A stretch of DNA of 64,000 nt, taken from contig JASBTZ010000013.1 in NCBI GenBank assembly GCA_030148165.1, positions 186,001 to 250,000 on the forward strand, given 5' to 3'. A program made the translations under genes and the position numbers. A model generated the notes under the pieces. It was not told the origin of the DNA. It worked only from the letters and a program-made list of their open reading frames with translations, and made no database searches. Numbering within the stretch: the stretch's first letter is position 1; every line of letters begins with the position of its first letter. Shown piece by piece: positions 1 through 8,745 of the stretch. The stretch comes from Bacteroidota bacterium. Lineage in GTDB: Bacteria; Bacteroidota; Bacteroidia; Flavobacteriales_D; Crocinitomicaceae.

Positions 1-2157
1 AAACCGTCGAACGGAACAGGAGTCTATTATTGTCCGATGCATTGCGAAGGAGATAAAACTTACCCGGAGCCGGGTGATTGTCCGGTGTGCGGCATGGACC
101 TGGTTGAACAGGTAGGTGTCGGAACCCAACACGATGAGGGTGAATCAGCCGAGAGTAAAACATACCAGCGCTTACTGAAAAAATTCTGGATTGCGGTCAT
201 CTTCACCGTTCCCATCTTTTTGATCTCCATGAGTGAAATGATTCCCGGGAAGCCCCTGTTGGAATGGTTGCCCATGCATGTCTGGAACTGGATTCAGTTC
301 GCCTTGTCCATTCCGGTTGTGTTTTACGCCACCTGGATGTTCTTTCAGCGTGCTTACAGTTCCATTGTTCGCTGGAACCTGAATATGTTCACGTTAATCG
401 GTATCGGTTCAGGCGTTGCCTGGCTATTTAGTGTGGCCGGTTTGCTTTTTCCGGATGTTTTTCCGGATGAATTCAAAACGAAAAGCGATACGGTTCATAT
501 GTACTTTGAGGCTACAACGGTTATCCTTACCCTCGTTCTGCTGGGACAGTTATTGGAAGCAAGAGCCCACAGTCGAACAAACTCTGCAGTTAAAGAACTA
601 CTGAAATTAGCTCCAAATGAAGCCACAAAAATTGTAGACGGTAAGGAAGAAGTTATTAAACTGGATCAGATCGAAGTCGGAGATTTATTACGCGTGAAGC
701 CCGGAGAAAAGATTCCGGTCGACGGAGTTATCACAGAGGGTTCGGGATCCATCGATGAGTCCATGATTACGGGTGAACCGCTACCGGTTGATAAAGTGGT
801 GGACGATAAGGTTACCTCCGGAACCATCAACAGCACTTCTTCATTTGTAATGAAAGCAGAAAAAATTGGTGCAGAGACCTTGTTATCACAGATCATTGAT
901 ATGGTTAACACGGCAAGCAGAAGTCAGGCTCCGATTCAAAAACTAGCTGATAAGATCTCTGCTTACTTTGTTCCGGCAGTGATTATCATCTCCGTGATTA
1001 CCGCAATCGTCTGGATCTTATTCGGTCCGAATCCTGCCTATGTTTATGCCTTAGTGAATGGAATTGCCGTTCTGATTATTGCCTGTCCTTGTGCGCTCGG
1101 TCTGGCTACTCCTATGTCGGTCATGGTTGGAGTCGGCAAAGGAGCTCAATCAGGTGTATTGGTTAAGAATGCTGAAGCACTGGAGAAGCTCGATAAAATT
1201 GACTGTCTGATCATTGATAAAACAGGAACGATCACGGAAGGTAAACCGTCGGTTCAGGATGTTATCGTGGAGGATCAGGATCAAAAGGAACATATTATTT
1301 CCTTGATTGCCGGACTCAACAAACACAGTGAACACCCGCTCGCTCAGGCGGCAGTGGACTTTGCCGAATCGAATGGAATTGATGCCGCTAAGGTAGATGA
1401 CTTCAATTCGATTACCGGTAAGGGGGTTGAAGCCAACTATGAAGGAAAGAAACTATATCTAACGAAGCTCTCCCATCTACAGTCGCTCAATATGTCTATC
1501 TCCGATTCGCTCAAGAACAGGGCGGAGGAAAAGCAACAGGAGGGAAAGACAATATCCTTTATTGCACTGGATGGTTCCATTATTGGTTTCGTGGTGTTCT
1601 TTGATGCCATCAAGCCGACAAGCAAACAAGCTATTCAGGAAATTAAGATAATGGGCGTCGACGTTATTCTTATGACGGGTGACAATGAACATACTGCAGC
1701 GGCTGTTTGTGAAGAAGTCGGAATAACGAATTTTCACGCCAATGCCATGCCGGCTGACAAACAAGACGAAGTTTCCAGGCTTCAGTCGGAAGGTAAAAAG
1801 GTGGCCATGGCAGGAGATGGCATTAATGATGCTCCGGCCTTAGCTCAGGCAGATGTTGGTGTAGCGATGGGTACCGGAACGGATGTGGCAATCGAAACGG
1901 CAAGCATCACTTTACTTAAAGGTGACATCAACGGGATTGTGAAAGCCTTGCACTTAGGAGATCGCGTGATGCGAAATATTAAGCAAAACTTATTCTTTGC
2001 TTTGATTTACAATTCAATTGGTGTTCCTATTGCTGCGGGTGTGTTATTCCCTTTCTTTGGAATATTATTATCTCCTATGATCGCAGCGCTAGCCATGAGC
2101 TTTAGCTCTGTTTCGGTAATTGGCAATGCCTTGCGCCTGAGAAGTGTAAAGCTTTAG
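1..2157 (+). CDS. copA: Copper-translocating P1B-type ATPase, 5' end outside window
   Basis: This is an inner-membrane ATP-driven exporter, most likely of Cu(I). The frame is open from base 1, so the true start lies upstream; about 718 residues are visible. The first visible stretch (YYCPMHC...CPVCGMDL) is the heavy-metal-binding Cys/His domain often found at the N-terminus of these pumps. Next come membrane segments, the actuator motif TGEP, the metal-site CPC in IACPCALG, the phosphorylation motif DKTGT, a TGDN motif and GDGINDAP of the nucleotide/hinge region, and a final helix pair. All catalytic motifs are intact. The CPC motif and the Cys-rich N-terminal domain point to copper or silver rather than zinc; substrate choice is inferred. 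The gene ends three bases before a convergent gene on the other strand. Confidence 0.93.
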   Translation, partial: KPSNGTGVYYCPMHCEGDKTYPEPGDCPVCGMDLVEQVGVGTQHDEGESAESKTYQRLLKKFWIAVIFTVPIFLISMSEMIPGKPLLEWLPMHVWNWIQFALSIPVVFYATWMFFQRAYSSIVRWNLNMFTLIGIGSGVAWLFSVAGLLFPDVFPDEFKTKSDTVHMYFEATTVILTLVLLGQLLEARAHSRTNSAVKELLKLAPNEATKIVDGKEEVIKLDQIEVGDLLRVKPGEKIPVDGVITEGSGSIDESMITGEPLPVDKVVDDKVTSGTINSTSSFVMKAEKIGAETLLSQIIDMVNTASRSQAPIQKLADKISAYFVPAVIIISVITAIVWILFGPNPAYVYALVNGIAVLIIACPCALGLATPMSVMVGVGKGAQSGVLVKNAEALEKLDKIDCLIIDKTGTITEGKPSVQDVIVEDQDQKEHIISLIAGLNKHSEHPLAQAAVDFAESNGIDAAKVDDFNSITGKGVEANYEGKKLYLTKLSHLQSLNMSISDSLKNRAEEKQQEGKTISFIALDGSIIGFVVFFDAIKPTSKQAIQEIKIMGVDVILMTGDNEHTAAAVCEEVGITNFHANAMPADKQDEVSRLQSEGKKVAMAGDGINDAPALAQADVGVAMGTGTDVAIETASITLLKGDINGIVKALHLGDRVMRNIKQNLFFALIYNSIGVPIAAGVLFPFFGILLSPMIAALAMSFSSVSVIGNALRLRSVKL

Positions 2158-2160
2158 GAT

Positions 2161-2814
2161 TTAGAAATAAAGCCTGGTTTGATAGAATTTATTTGACCAA
2201 TACGTTTTAATTAAAACGATTTGTCCCGATTTCGTATCGATTGGCATCTGCTTTTCGATCGTTCCATGCGTAATAATCTTACCACTCAGATCACAAATGT
2301 ATAATTCGCCGCCCAACATGACATCGTCAAATAATAATCCTTGTGGGGTAAGCTGAATTAAATGATCATCAAATACTTCCTCTAGACCTACCGGTGAAAC
2401 CACAAATCGATATTCTATCGTCACCACATAGGATGGATTTGCCGGATCGTAAATATCAAAAAAGACTGATGCGGTAGTCGCGACACCATTAAACTCAGCA
2501 CCAATAATCAATTTTTGCGGGAAGGCCAGGCCAGCGAATGCTGTGAATTCTGCGCTGTCTCCGTCATTAATAGTTGCGTAAAAGTTATCCTGATCATCGA
2601 AACTAATATTCCACTGTGCCGGAACATTTGAGAAGGAAGTCTTCCATCTCAAGGTGGTATCAACGCCAACATCATTGAAAACTTCCAGGTACCAGTGTGC
2701 CGGTGACTGCGTCACATCCTTAACCAGTACCGTAACCGTATCATTAAAATGAAAGGCCTGGGCAAATGAAAATGCCGAAGTCAATAAACTAAAGGCTACT
2801 AATAAGCTTCGCAT
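2161..2814 (-). CDS. Secreted protein with T9SS-like C-terminal tail
   Basis: The function is not recognised. I chose the ATG at 2814 because it gives a clean signal peptide (MRSLLVAFSLLTSAFSFAQA); the longer frame to 2853 adds 13 residues that would bury it. The mature part looks all-beta: a middle region with many Asp/Asn and aromatic residues, then a final domain of about 75 residues containing GELYICDLSGKII and ending in short beta strands. That tail resembles the T9SS type A sorting domain, although the usual NPN/YPNP start is replaced (LIQLTPQGLL). It is therefore probably exported across the outer membrane and either anchored or released. The gene is convergent with the copper ATPase. 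Confidence 0.75.
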   Translation of the reverse strand: MRSLLVAFSLLTSAFSFAQAFHFNDTVTVLVKDVTQSPAHWYLEVFNDVGVDTTLRWKTSFSNVPAQWNISFDDQDNFYATINDGDSAEFTAFAGLAFPQKLIIGAEFNGVATTASVFFDIYDPANPSYVVTIEYRFVVSPVGLEEVFDDHLIQLTPQGLLFDDVMLGGELYICDLSGKIITHGTIEKQMPIDTKSGQIVLIKTYWSNKFYQTRLYF

Positions 2815-3003
2815 ATGGGTGTTTTTTGTAAAAATAAAGATATGCTTTTCCATAAAGCTTGAATCAAATCCATCTTAATTGCCTGACTTGAATTCCTAAA
2901 TTTAATAGATCATGTTTGACGAAATGTCCTGCTTATGAGGATTTGAGGCACTCATTCTTATTTTTATTTAGACTGATTATAAATAAATACCACTTTTTAG
3001 GTA

Positions 3004-3034
3004 TTGTCGATTCGTTTCTCCGTCACTTACTTTG
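3004..3034 (+). promoter_or_regulatory. Bacteroidetes-type promoter for the porin/FMN protein operon
   Basis: TTG at 3004-3006 is followed after 20 bases by TTACTTTG at 3027-3034. This is close to the Bacteroidetes TTG-N19/20-TAnnTTTG arrangement, with one deviation (TT instead of TA). Transcription would start near 3041 and leave a leader of about 24 bases before the porin ATG. Confidence 0.55.
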
Positions 3035-3064
3035 TATTAATAATTAATAACGATTGACAAAATC

Positions 3065-4276
3065 ATGAAAATACTTACCTCCTTATTTTTAGTTTTTACC
3101 GTAGGGTGTATATATGGCCAGACCTTTCTTGACTCTACAATAAACAGTTCGACAAAACGAATTTTCTTTTCTGACCCAAATGCTTTTGTTTTCGGTAGTT
3201 ACGGTGAAGCGCATTACAATCAGGACATGGTTAATGGCAGCTATCAAAACGGTAATATGGATTTGCACCGATTGATTATGTTCATGGGCTACAAGTTCAA
3301 TAATAAACTTCAGTTCTTCAGTGAGATCGAGTTTGAGCATGTGAAGGAAGTTTATGTAGAACAGGCATTTCTTAACTATAGCTTTAATAGCTTCTTTAAT
3401 GTGAAGGGTGGTATCATTCTAATTCCTGTGGGATACGTAAACGAATTTCATGAGCCTACGCTATTTAATGGAGTCGAGCGACCAAATGTTGATAAATACG
3501 TCATTCCAACTACCTGGCGTGAAATGGGATTGGGATTACACGGTATATTAAAACGTGCGAATCTTAAATATCAGTTATATCTGGTTAATGGAATGATGGG
3601 ATATAATGGTACTGCAAAGATTAATAGTGGTGGAATTCGTTCTTCTCGTCAAAAAGGAGCTGAAGCAAGTTTCTCATCTCCATCGCTTACAGGAAAATTA
3701 ACTTATTACGGACTTAATGGCTTGCGTTTAGGTGTTTCCGGTTTCTTCGGAAATACGGTAAGTACCATGTACGATGGTCTTGACCGAATGGATGCTGCGG
3801 CAGTTACCATGGCTGATAGTTCTGTCCTGGGTATTGGTATGGTGTGCGCTAACCTTCAGTACAACATCGGTGATTTTCAATTCACAGGTATTGCTAATGT
3901 CACTTCGCTTTCGAATACTAAAGAATACAATGAATTCACTGGATCCAATGCTGCCGAACAGATCATGGGTTACTATGGAGAACTGGCATACAAGTGGTCA
4001 CTTAAAGCGGGAGCAGAATACCCTAAACTAATTCCATTTGTTCGATATGAAAACTACGACACACATTTTGATGTTGGTCGAGATATTACAAAAGACTACG
4101 GCAAGAATAAGCGCATTACTACTGCCGGTCTTGGCTTACAAATTACACCTGGAACGATTGTAAAAATAGATTATCAGTATTATGAAAAAGGCAAAGAGGA
4201 ATTAGTGGGAAGTGGTGAGCCTGGATTTATATATGACAAATCTATGGTTAATGTTGGATTTGGTTATTGGTTTTAA
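3065..4276 (+). CDS. Outer-membrane porin-like beta-barrel protein
   Basis: This 403-residue protein starts with a signal peptide (MKILTSLFLVFTVGCIYGQ). The rest has repeated amphipathic strands with aromatic ends and closes on a C-terminal aromatic strand (NVGFGYWF), as barrels inserted by the BAM complex do. The pattern of HRLIMFMGYKFNNKLQFFSEIEFEH and the conserved block around NEFHEPTLFNGVERPNVDKY matches the phosphate-selective-porin-like family common in Bacteroidota. The substrate cannot be read from sequence. The next gene, an FMN-binding protein, starts inside the stop codon (TAATG), so the two are translationally coupled and probably serve one process. Confidence 0.85.
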   Translation: MKILTSLFLVFTVGCIYGQTFLDSTINSSTKRIFFSDPNAFVFGSYGEAHYNQDMVNGSYQNGNMDLHRLIMFMGYKFNNKLQFFSEIEFEHVKEVYVEQAFLNYSFNSFFNVKGGIILIPVGYVNEFHEPTLFNGVERPNVDKYVIPTTWREMGLGLHGILKRANLKYQLYLVNGMMGYNGTAKINSGGIRSSRQKGAEASFSSPSLTGKLTYYGLNGLRLGVSGFFGNTVSTMYDGLDRMDAAAVTMADSSVLGIGMVCANLQYNIGDFQFTGIANVTSLSNTKEYNEFTGSNAAEQIMGYYGELAYKWSLKAGAEYPKLIPFVRYENYDTHFDVGRDITKDYGKNKRITTAGLGLQITPGTIVKIDYQYYEKGKEELVGSGEPGFIYDKSMVNVGFGYWF

Positions 4277-4830
4277 TGATGAAGAAAATTTTTCAAATAT
4301 CTATTGTTGTAGCACTTGCCGGAATCATTCTGGCATTTGCCACACCTGAAAAAAAGGTTGAAAAGCTCGTTTCCAAGATCTGGAAGAAGCAGACTATTGA
4401 ACTAATTGATGTAGAACTTCCTGATTCACTTAAGAAGGATTTTCAGCAGTTTAAAGAGATTTATGTGGATGGTGTTCCTGAAGGGTATGCTGTTTATACG
4501 ACTGCTTTCGGATGTCGCGTTGGTGGTTGTGCAGCTCCGGGTAATGCTAACGTACAATCGTATGAAACCTTTGATTATATCGTAGTCTACGATAATAACC
4601 TGAACATATTAAAGGTTGATGTGGCCAACTACGGCGGAGATTACGGTTATGAGATTTGTAATCCGAGATGGCTTGCTCAATTCGTTGGTTCCAGCTTTGG
4701 ATTCAAAATAGATGAAAATGTAGATGGTATTGCCGGAGCTACCGTTTCCGCAACGTATCTGATTGAAGATCTGAATCACGTTGGAAACACCGTTCAGGCT
4801 CTTCTCAAACCTGATTTCACCAAGCTATAA
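4276..4830 (+). CDS. FMN-binding domain protein, membrane-anchored, Cys-containing variant
   Basis: The 184-residue protein starts at the ATG overlapping the porin stop codon. Residues 5-22 form one hydrophobic segment, a signal anchor, with the rest in the periplasm. The C-terminal half matches the FMN_bind domain seen in NqrC/RnfG and in small flavobacterial FMN proteins: FDYIVVYDNNLNILKV, then YGGDYGYEI..RWLAQF, then DGIAGATVSA. In this family the Thr of (S/T)GAT carries covalent FMN; here it is Thr156, but the preceding residue is Ala rather than Ser/Thr. Three cysteines (C80 and C85 in FGCRVGGC, and C128 in EICNPRW) are unusual for the family. No ApbE flavin transferase is present nearby. 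Electron transfer linked to the porin is inferred. Confidence 0.82.
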   Translation: MMKKIFQISIVVALAGIILAFATPEKKVEKLVSKIWKKQTIELIDVELPDSLKKDFQQFKEIYVDGVPEGYAVYTTAFGCRVGGCAAPGNANVQSYETFDYIVVYDNNLNILKVDVANYGGDYGYEICNPRWLAQFVGSSFGFKIDENVDGIAGATVSATYLIEDLNHVGNTVQALLKPDFTKL

Positions 4831-4835
4831 AAAAA

Positions 4836-4859
4836 AACGGCGCCCTCTCGGACGCCGTT
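4836..4859 (-). terminator. Rho-independent terminator of recA
   Basis: A seven-base-pair stem (4836-4842 with 4853-4859, AACGGCG/CGCCGTT) has a ten-base loop. Read on the minus strand it is followed by eight T, so it ends transcription coming from recA. It may also stop plus-strand transcripts from the FMN protein gene. Confidence 0.85.
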
Positions 4860-4874
4860 CGCTACGATATGCAG

Positions 4875-5906
4875 TTAGTCCTGCTCCATCATCTCAACCT
4901 CACTTGATGGTGCAAGAGCATCTTTAATCTTCTGCTCCAGTTCTTCCATGAGCTCCGGATTATCCTGTAATATCGACTTAACTGCGTCACGACCCTGACC
5001 AAGTCTTGTTTCACCATAAGAGAACCATGATCCACTTTTGGAAATAATATTTAAGTCAACGCCTAAATCTATAATTTCACCCACTTTGGAGATTCCTCCT
5101 CCATACATGATGTCAAATTCTGCTCGTCTGAACGGTGGTGCTACTTTATTCTTCACCACTTTCACTTTAATGCGGTTACCCATAACTTCATCACCTTCTT
5201 TGATCTGACTTGATCTTCTGATATCAACACGAACCGAAGAATAGAACTTCAATGCATTACCACCGGTAGTAGTCTCCGGATTTCCGAACATCACGCCGAT
5301 CTTATCTCGAAGCTGGTTAATGAAAATACAGCAACAATTAGCTTTGTTAATCGAGCCTGTCAGTTTTCTTAAAGCCTTCGACATTAAGCGTGCCTGAAGG
5401 CCCATCTGAGAATCTCCCATCTCGCCTTCGATCTCCGCCTTTGGAGTAAGTGCTGCTACAGAATCGATAACTAAAAGATCAATTGCTCCTGAACGTATCA
5501 GGTTATCTGCAATCTCCAGTGCCTGCTCACCATTATCCGGTTGCGAAATCAATAGGTTTTCAACGTCAACGCCCAGCTTCTTTGCATAGAACTGATCAAA
5601 TGCATGCTCCGCATCAACAATTGCCGCGATACCACCTTTTTTCTGTGCCTCGGCAATCGCGTGGATTGCAAGTGTTGTTTTTCCTGAAGATTCAGGGCCG
5701 TAAATTTCAACGACTCTTCCCTTTGGAAATCCACCAACACCTAATGCGAGGTCGAGTGTTAAGGATCCTGTAGAAATCACATCAATGGGTTCACTAGGTT
5801 CATCTCCCAATTTCATAACGGCTCCTTTTCCGTAAGTCTTTTCCAACTTGTCCATTGTGAGCTTCAGGGCCTTCAATTTTTCTTCGTTGTGTTCTTTTTC
5901 TGCCAT
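4875..5906 (-). CDS. recA: Recombinase RecA
   Basis: RecA is the DNA-dependent ATPase that pairs homologous strands and triggers LexA-type autocleavage. The 343-residue length is standard. The Walker A loop GPESSGKTT lies near residue 70, and the region [10 protein letters not shown] is the Walker B strand. The L1/L2 region [30 protein letters not shown] is intact. The C-terminus is acidic ([10 protein letters not shown]), as usual. The gene stands alone with its own terminator. The upstream gap to bcp is 88 bases, and no LexA-box-like palindrome was recognised there. Confidence 0.98.
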   Translation of the reverse strand: MAEKEHNEEKLKALKLTMDKLEKTYGKGAVMKLGDEPSEPIDVISTGSLTLDLALGVGGFPKGRVVEIYGPESSGKTTLAIHAIAEAQKKGGIAAIVDAEHAFDQFYAKKLGVDVENLLISQPDNGEQALEIADNLIRSGAIDLLVIDSVAALTPKAEIEGEMGDSQMGLQARLMSKALRKLTGSINKANCCCIFINQLRDKIGVMFGNPETTTGGNALKFYSSVRVDIRRSSQIKEGDEVMGNRIKVKVVKNKVAPPFRRAEFDIMYGGGISKVGEIIDLGVDLNIISKSGSWFSYGETRLGQGRDAVKSILQDNPELMEELEQKIKDALAPSSEVEMMEQD

Positions 5907-5994
5907 ATCGTAAATTTTAGTTGCGTAATAGTACGCCGGTTTGTTATTGGTTCAAATTTGCACGTGTTAGTTCGTAAAGTATTTACGTTCTACT

Positions 5995-6459
5995 TTAATT
6001 ATTATAAATTTCCATGATCTCACGTGTGTGATCCTTGGTTTTAGGTTTCTCAATAATTCCTCTGATTGTATGATCTTTATTCAGCACAAAGGTCGTTCTG
6101 TGAATTCCATCATATACTCTGCCCATGAATTTCTTTTGACCCCAAACGCCATAATCATTCAGCATCTTTTTATCTGTATCTGCGAGCAAGGTAAATGGCA
6201 AATCGTATTTATCGATAAACTTCTGATGCGATTTTTCGCTGTCAGCACTCACGCCTAAAATGACAATGCCTTCATCCTGTATCTCTTTATAATTGTCGCG
6301 AATATTACACGCCTGCATTGTACAACCGGGTGTGTTGTCCTTTGGGTAAAAGTAAATCACAACCCGTTGACCAGCGTAATCACTAAGCTTTACATCATTC
6401 CCGGATTGATCCTTTAGATTAAAATCAGGTGCCTTATCTCCTACCTTCAAGTGTTTCAT
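5995..6459 (-). CDS. bcp: Thioredoxin-dependent thiol peroxidase (Bcp/PrxQ)
   Basis: This 154-residue peroxiredoxin of the AhpC/TSA fold reduces peroxides in the cytoplasm. The motif PGCTMQACNIRD holds the peroxidatic Cys, with the second (resolving) Cys five residues later as in atypical 2-Cys PrxQ enzymes. The most common form is PGCTxEAC; here Gln replaces Glu. Other family hallmarks are GDKAPDF at the N-terminus, VVIYFYPKDNTPGC and GVSADS. The gene is monocistronic with a well-formed promoter upstream. Confidence 0.95.
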   Translation of the reverse strand: MKHLKVGDKAPDFNLKDQSGNDVKLSDYAGQRVVIYFYPKDNTPGCTMQACNIRDNYKEIQDEGIVILGVSADSEKSHQKFIDKYDLPFTLLADTDKKMLNDYGVWGQKKFMGRVYDGIHRTTFVLNKDHTIRGIIEKPKTKDHTREIMEIYNN

Positions 6460-6498
6460 TTGATAACTTTTTAATCAATATTGTGACGATTAATTAAT

Positions 6499-6528
6499 CA
6501 AATATACATGCAAATAATTAAAAGACAA
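6499..6528 (-). promoter_or_regulatory. Bacteroidetes-type promoter of bcp
   Basis: On the minus strand TTG (6526-6528) is followed after 19 bases by TATATTTG (6499-6506), a perfect TAnnTTTG box. The expected transcription start is near 6492, giving a leader of about 33 bases. Confidence 0.7.
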
Positions 6529-6577
6529 GATTTTTGTCAAAAAAATAATCAACTACCGACTATGAATAAAAAAGCCC

Positions 6578-6613
6578 CACTGCTGCGCAGTAGTTGTACT
6601 ACTGCGGCAATCA
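6578..6613 (+). repeat. REP-like palindromic repeat, copy 1
   Basis: This 36-base unit contains a nine-base-pair stem (6586-6594 with 6598-6606) and a three-base loop. It is repeated 45 bases downstream with only two mismatches over 36 bases. A related inverted copy lies on the other side of the transposase gene. Confidence 0.85.
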
Positions 6614-6622
6614 ACCACTACT

Positions 6623-6658
6623 CACTGCTCCGCAGTAGTTGCACTACTGCGGCAATCA
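6623..6658 (+). repeat. REP-like palindromic repeat, copy 2
   Basis: This is the second direct copy of the unit at 6578-6613. Its stem is 6631-6639 with 6643-6651 around a three-base loop. It lies just beyond the 3' end of the Y1 transposase gene. Confidence 0.85.
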
Positions 6659-6691
6659 TTCCCTGGCCATAGATATTTATCGGAAACCGCC

Positions 6692-7252
6692 TTATCCAAC
6701 AACTTGAAGTATGCGTGGAATACAACACACCTCCGTTAACAACGACTCTTGCTCATGATAATTACTTGCAGATGAATACTTCCAATCTACTGCATCATTC
6801 ACAAAACCCGCGACAACAGGATTATTGTGAATATAATTAATCTTGTTCCAGATAAATCTCTCAGAATACAATTCAATTGCATGACTACCTGATTGCCAGA
6901 ATTGGTAGCCTATTGATTCCTTTTTCTCAAATTCGCGCAACATCCATTCTCTTCTGGATTCAGGTTCATTTTTGATCTGATCGATAATTGATCTTGCAGT
7001 GTGTCGCTTAAAGTCGCGAATTACATCTTTCAATTCAAATGGAGCATCGCAATTGACAATTAAATGTAAATGATTTGTCATTAAACAATATGCATATAGG
7101 TTCAGACCTTTGTGTGTGATGCAATAATTTAGCGAATCTATGATTGCATCTTTATGGTTTTTTCGAGTGAACACATCAATCCAGCCGACTACAGTACAAG
7201 TTATATAATAGGTAGTATTCTTCTTGATTGTTTGTTTTATTCCTGGCCTCAT
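6692..7252 (-). CDS. REP-associated tyrosine transposase (RAYT, Y1/HUH family)
   Basis: This 186-residue single-strand endonuclease/transposase of the IS200-like Y1 family cuts and joins DNA at hairpins. The HUH metal-binding motif is H61-L-H63 (TNHLHLIV). The catalytic tyrosine is most likely Y140 in INYIHNNPVVAG, the usual RAYT context. The region KDVIRDFKRHTAR also matches the family. The gene is flanked by REP-like hairpins: two beyond its 3' end and one inverted copy just upstream of its start. It abuts a truncated surface-protein gene at its 5' side. The reading frame is intact, so the enzyme could be active. RAYTs are often domesticated, and whether this one still moves cannot be told from one copy. 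Confidence 0.93.
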   Translation of the reverse strand: MRPGIKQTIKKNTTYYITCTVVGWIDVFTRKNHKDAIIDSLNYCITHKGLNLYAYCLMTNHLHLIVNCDAPFELKDVIRDFKRHTARSIIDQIKNEPESRREWMLREFEKKESIGYQFWQSGSHAIELYSERFIWNKINYIHNNPVVAGFVNDAVDWKYSSASNYHEQESLLTEVCCIPRILQVVG

Positions 7253-7256
7253 TTAA

Positions 7257-7463
7257 TTAAGTTAGTAAATAGTCCGCAGCAGTACAACTACTGCGGAGCG
7301 GGATTTCCAAAGGTCTTTGACCGCCCGGACCTACACCATTCCATCCAAGAAATGGGTTCGGTGGGAACATTGGTGAATTATTAGTCATACTCGAAACTTG
7401 GCTATAACCGCTTGTAACAAGTAAAATGGAAAAAATAAATAGTAGTAGTGTGGTCTTTTTCAT
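7257..7463 (-). pseudogene. Truncated secreted surface-protein gene, cut by the REP/RAYT unit
   Basis: Sixty-eight residues remain. There is a good signal peptide (MKKTTLLLFIFSILLVTSGYSQ), followed by TNNSPMFPPNPFLGWNGVGPGGQRPLEI. The FLGWN...PLEI segment is the typical opening of long Bacteroidota surface proteins, which normally continue 'PLEIRN' for hundreds of residues. Here the frame runs directly into the REP hairpin (PLRSSCTAADYLLT) and stops. No continuation was found beyond the transposase. This is best read as a 5' fragment left by insertion or deletion at the REP. An alternative is a genuine short secreted peptide, which is less likely. It lies two bases after the T9SS gene upstream. 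Confidence 0.7.
7274..7299 (-). repeat. REP-like palindromic repeat, copy 3 (inverted)
   Basis: The stem CCGCAGCAGT/ACTACTGCGG (7274-7283 with 7287-7296) has one mismatch. It is in the opposite orientation to the copies at 6578 and 6623, so the transposase gene is bracketed by inverted repeats. The repeat supplies the last codons of the truncated frame at 7257-7463. Confidence 0.8.
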
Positions 7464-7465
7464 GG

Positions 7466-8467
7466 CTATTTTTTTTGAATTTTATAGATGTGTTGATTAT
7501 GTTGAGATTGTATTATCACGAATAATAAGCCGCTATCGAAGCTTGATATATCGAGTTCTATATTGTCCGAGTTTAAGTTGAATTCTAAGTAAAGCAGTTG
7601 ACCCAAAGAATTTGTAATTATTAGGTCATAAGATAAGTTCTGTTCGTTTCTAATCGCAATGTAACTTTGAGCTGGATTGGGATATACGTTAAAATGTTCA
7701 GTTAAATCATACTCAGGCACTGATACGTTGCAAGGTAACAAATCAATACCACCATTACAGAGTAATGAATCTGTTGATATGCAAACGTCATCAACGAGAT
7801 TATAGCTGTAGTTATTCATACAATTACCACAGTTAAAGTTCATTGTATCTGTGTTTAAGTCATCATAGAAATTACCTAACGCCAAATATTCGTAGGCTGA
7901 ATCTGCAATTATGCTACCTGAAACTCTGACCCAATTTGCAGTATCATTTATTATTGCTGTTGAAACTAAATGAGCGTAATTATCTATTGGAACTGGGTTG
8001 GCAGAATTGAAAGGAATAGTTGAAAGTCTCATGCCAATATTATTAGAAGCACATTCATAAAAGAAAGTTCCATCATTAGTTCCTCCCATTACTGTATAGA
8101 AGGACAAGAAGTACTTTTGACCCACAACTAAAGGTTGGTTCAATTGAATTCCAATATGCTCCCTAACATTACTTGCGGTAGCTGCCCAAAGTCCCATTCC
8201 TGCAAATGCTCCACAACCCCTCCGGTCTAATTGATATAAAGAGAAACTTTGTGGAACTCCCATTTCGTTCGGAGCCGAACACGAATTGTAATAGTCCGGC
8301 GTTGTAGGAATTGAACTGTATTTGCTCCATCCATCTGCAAATTCTATTTGGTCTCCTAAGGAAGGACAATCAGTGTTAATCTCGAAAGAAAAGTTAGGGA
8401 CAAGATTAACTTGCCCATAAGAAAGGAAGCTCCCCAATAGTAGTAATAGTACTAATAGTTTTTTCAT
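7466..8467 (-). CDS. Secreted protein with T9SS type A sorting domain
   Basis: This 333-residue protein has a signal peptide (MKKLLVLLLLLGSFLSYGQ). The N-terminal domain opens with NLVPNFSFE and continues with Cys-rich beta segments and NWVRVSGSIIAD..YEYLALGNF. This is the jelly-roll, carbohydrate-binding-like domain often found in front of OmpA-like or T9SS proteins. The last 75 residues start at FNVYPNPAQSYIAI and contain a Gly-Leu-Leu-phe strand, which is a canonical T9SS sorting domain. The protein should be exported and attached at the cell surface. Ligand and role are unknown. The truncated gene at 7257-7463 follows at once and was probably co-transcribed. Confidence 0.88.
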   Translation of the reverse strand: MKKLLVLLLLLGSFLSYGQVNLVPNFSFEINTDCPSLGDQIEFADGWSKYSSIPTTPDYYNSCSAPNEMGVPQSFSLYQLDRRGCGAFAGMGLWAATASNVREHIGIQLNQPLVVGQKYFLSFYTVMGGTNDGTFFYECASNNIGMRLSTIPFNSANPVPIDNYAHLVSTAIINDTANWVRVSGSIIADSAYEYLALGNFYDDLNTDTMNFNCGNCMNNYSYNLVDDVCISTDSLLCNGGIDLLPCNVSVPEYDLTEHFNVYPNPAQSYIAIRNEQNLSYDLIITNSLGQLLYLEFNLNSDNIELDISSFDSGLLFVIIQSQHNQHIYKIQKK

Positions 8468-8634
8468 GATTCAGCGACTTTCAATTTACGATTTTATTTT
8501 CAATAAGAGGTTGGAGAAGAGAGAAATAAGTATTTATACTTAAGTCTATTTAGCCTGTTTATTTCTTTGCTCGATTCACCAAGATTTAATCATTTTCATC
8601 ACATCAATACAGCTGAAATCATTTCAATAAAAAA

Positions 8635-8653
8635 GCCCCTTAGAAAAAGGGGC
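8635..8653 (-). terminator. Rho-independent terminator downstream of the M1 peptidase gene
   Basis: The stem GCCCCTT/AAGGGGC (8635-8641 with 8647-8653) has a five-base loop. On the minus strand it is followed by a run of T. A second C/G-rich hairpin (8725-8730 with 8735-8740) lies between it and the peptidase stop codon. Confidence 0.75.
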
Positions 8654-8745
8654 CTTGAATCTTAATTGTGAAAAGTATCGTGTCTCGACACCTCACGATG
8701 TCAGGGTATCTGTCCTCCCCCTACCCCCCTCCGAAGGGGGAAATA

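Noticed and set aside
2889-2904. A 16-base identity (CTTGAATTCCTAAATT) shared with the intergenic region near 21572.
   Set aside because: One 16-base match between two AT-rich gaps of a 64-kb window can occur by chance, and nothing else around the two sites is alike.
8718-8745. C-rich stretch with a CCCCCT/AGGGGG hairpin after the M1 peptidase gene, possibly a dispersed repeat.
   Set aside because: Only one copy is in the window, so I cannot separate a repeat element from a simple termination hairpin.
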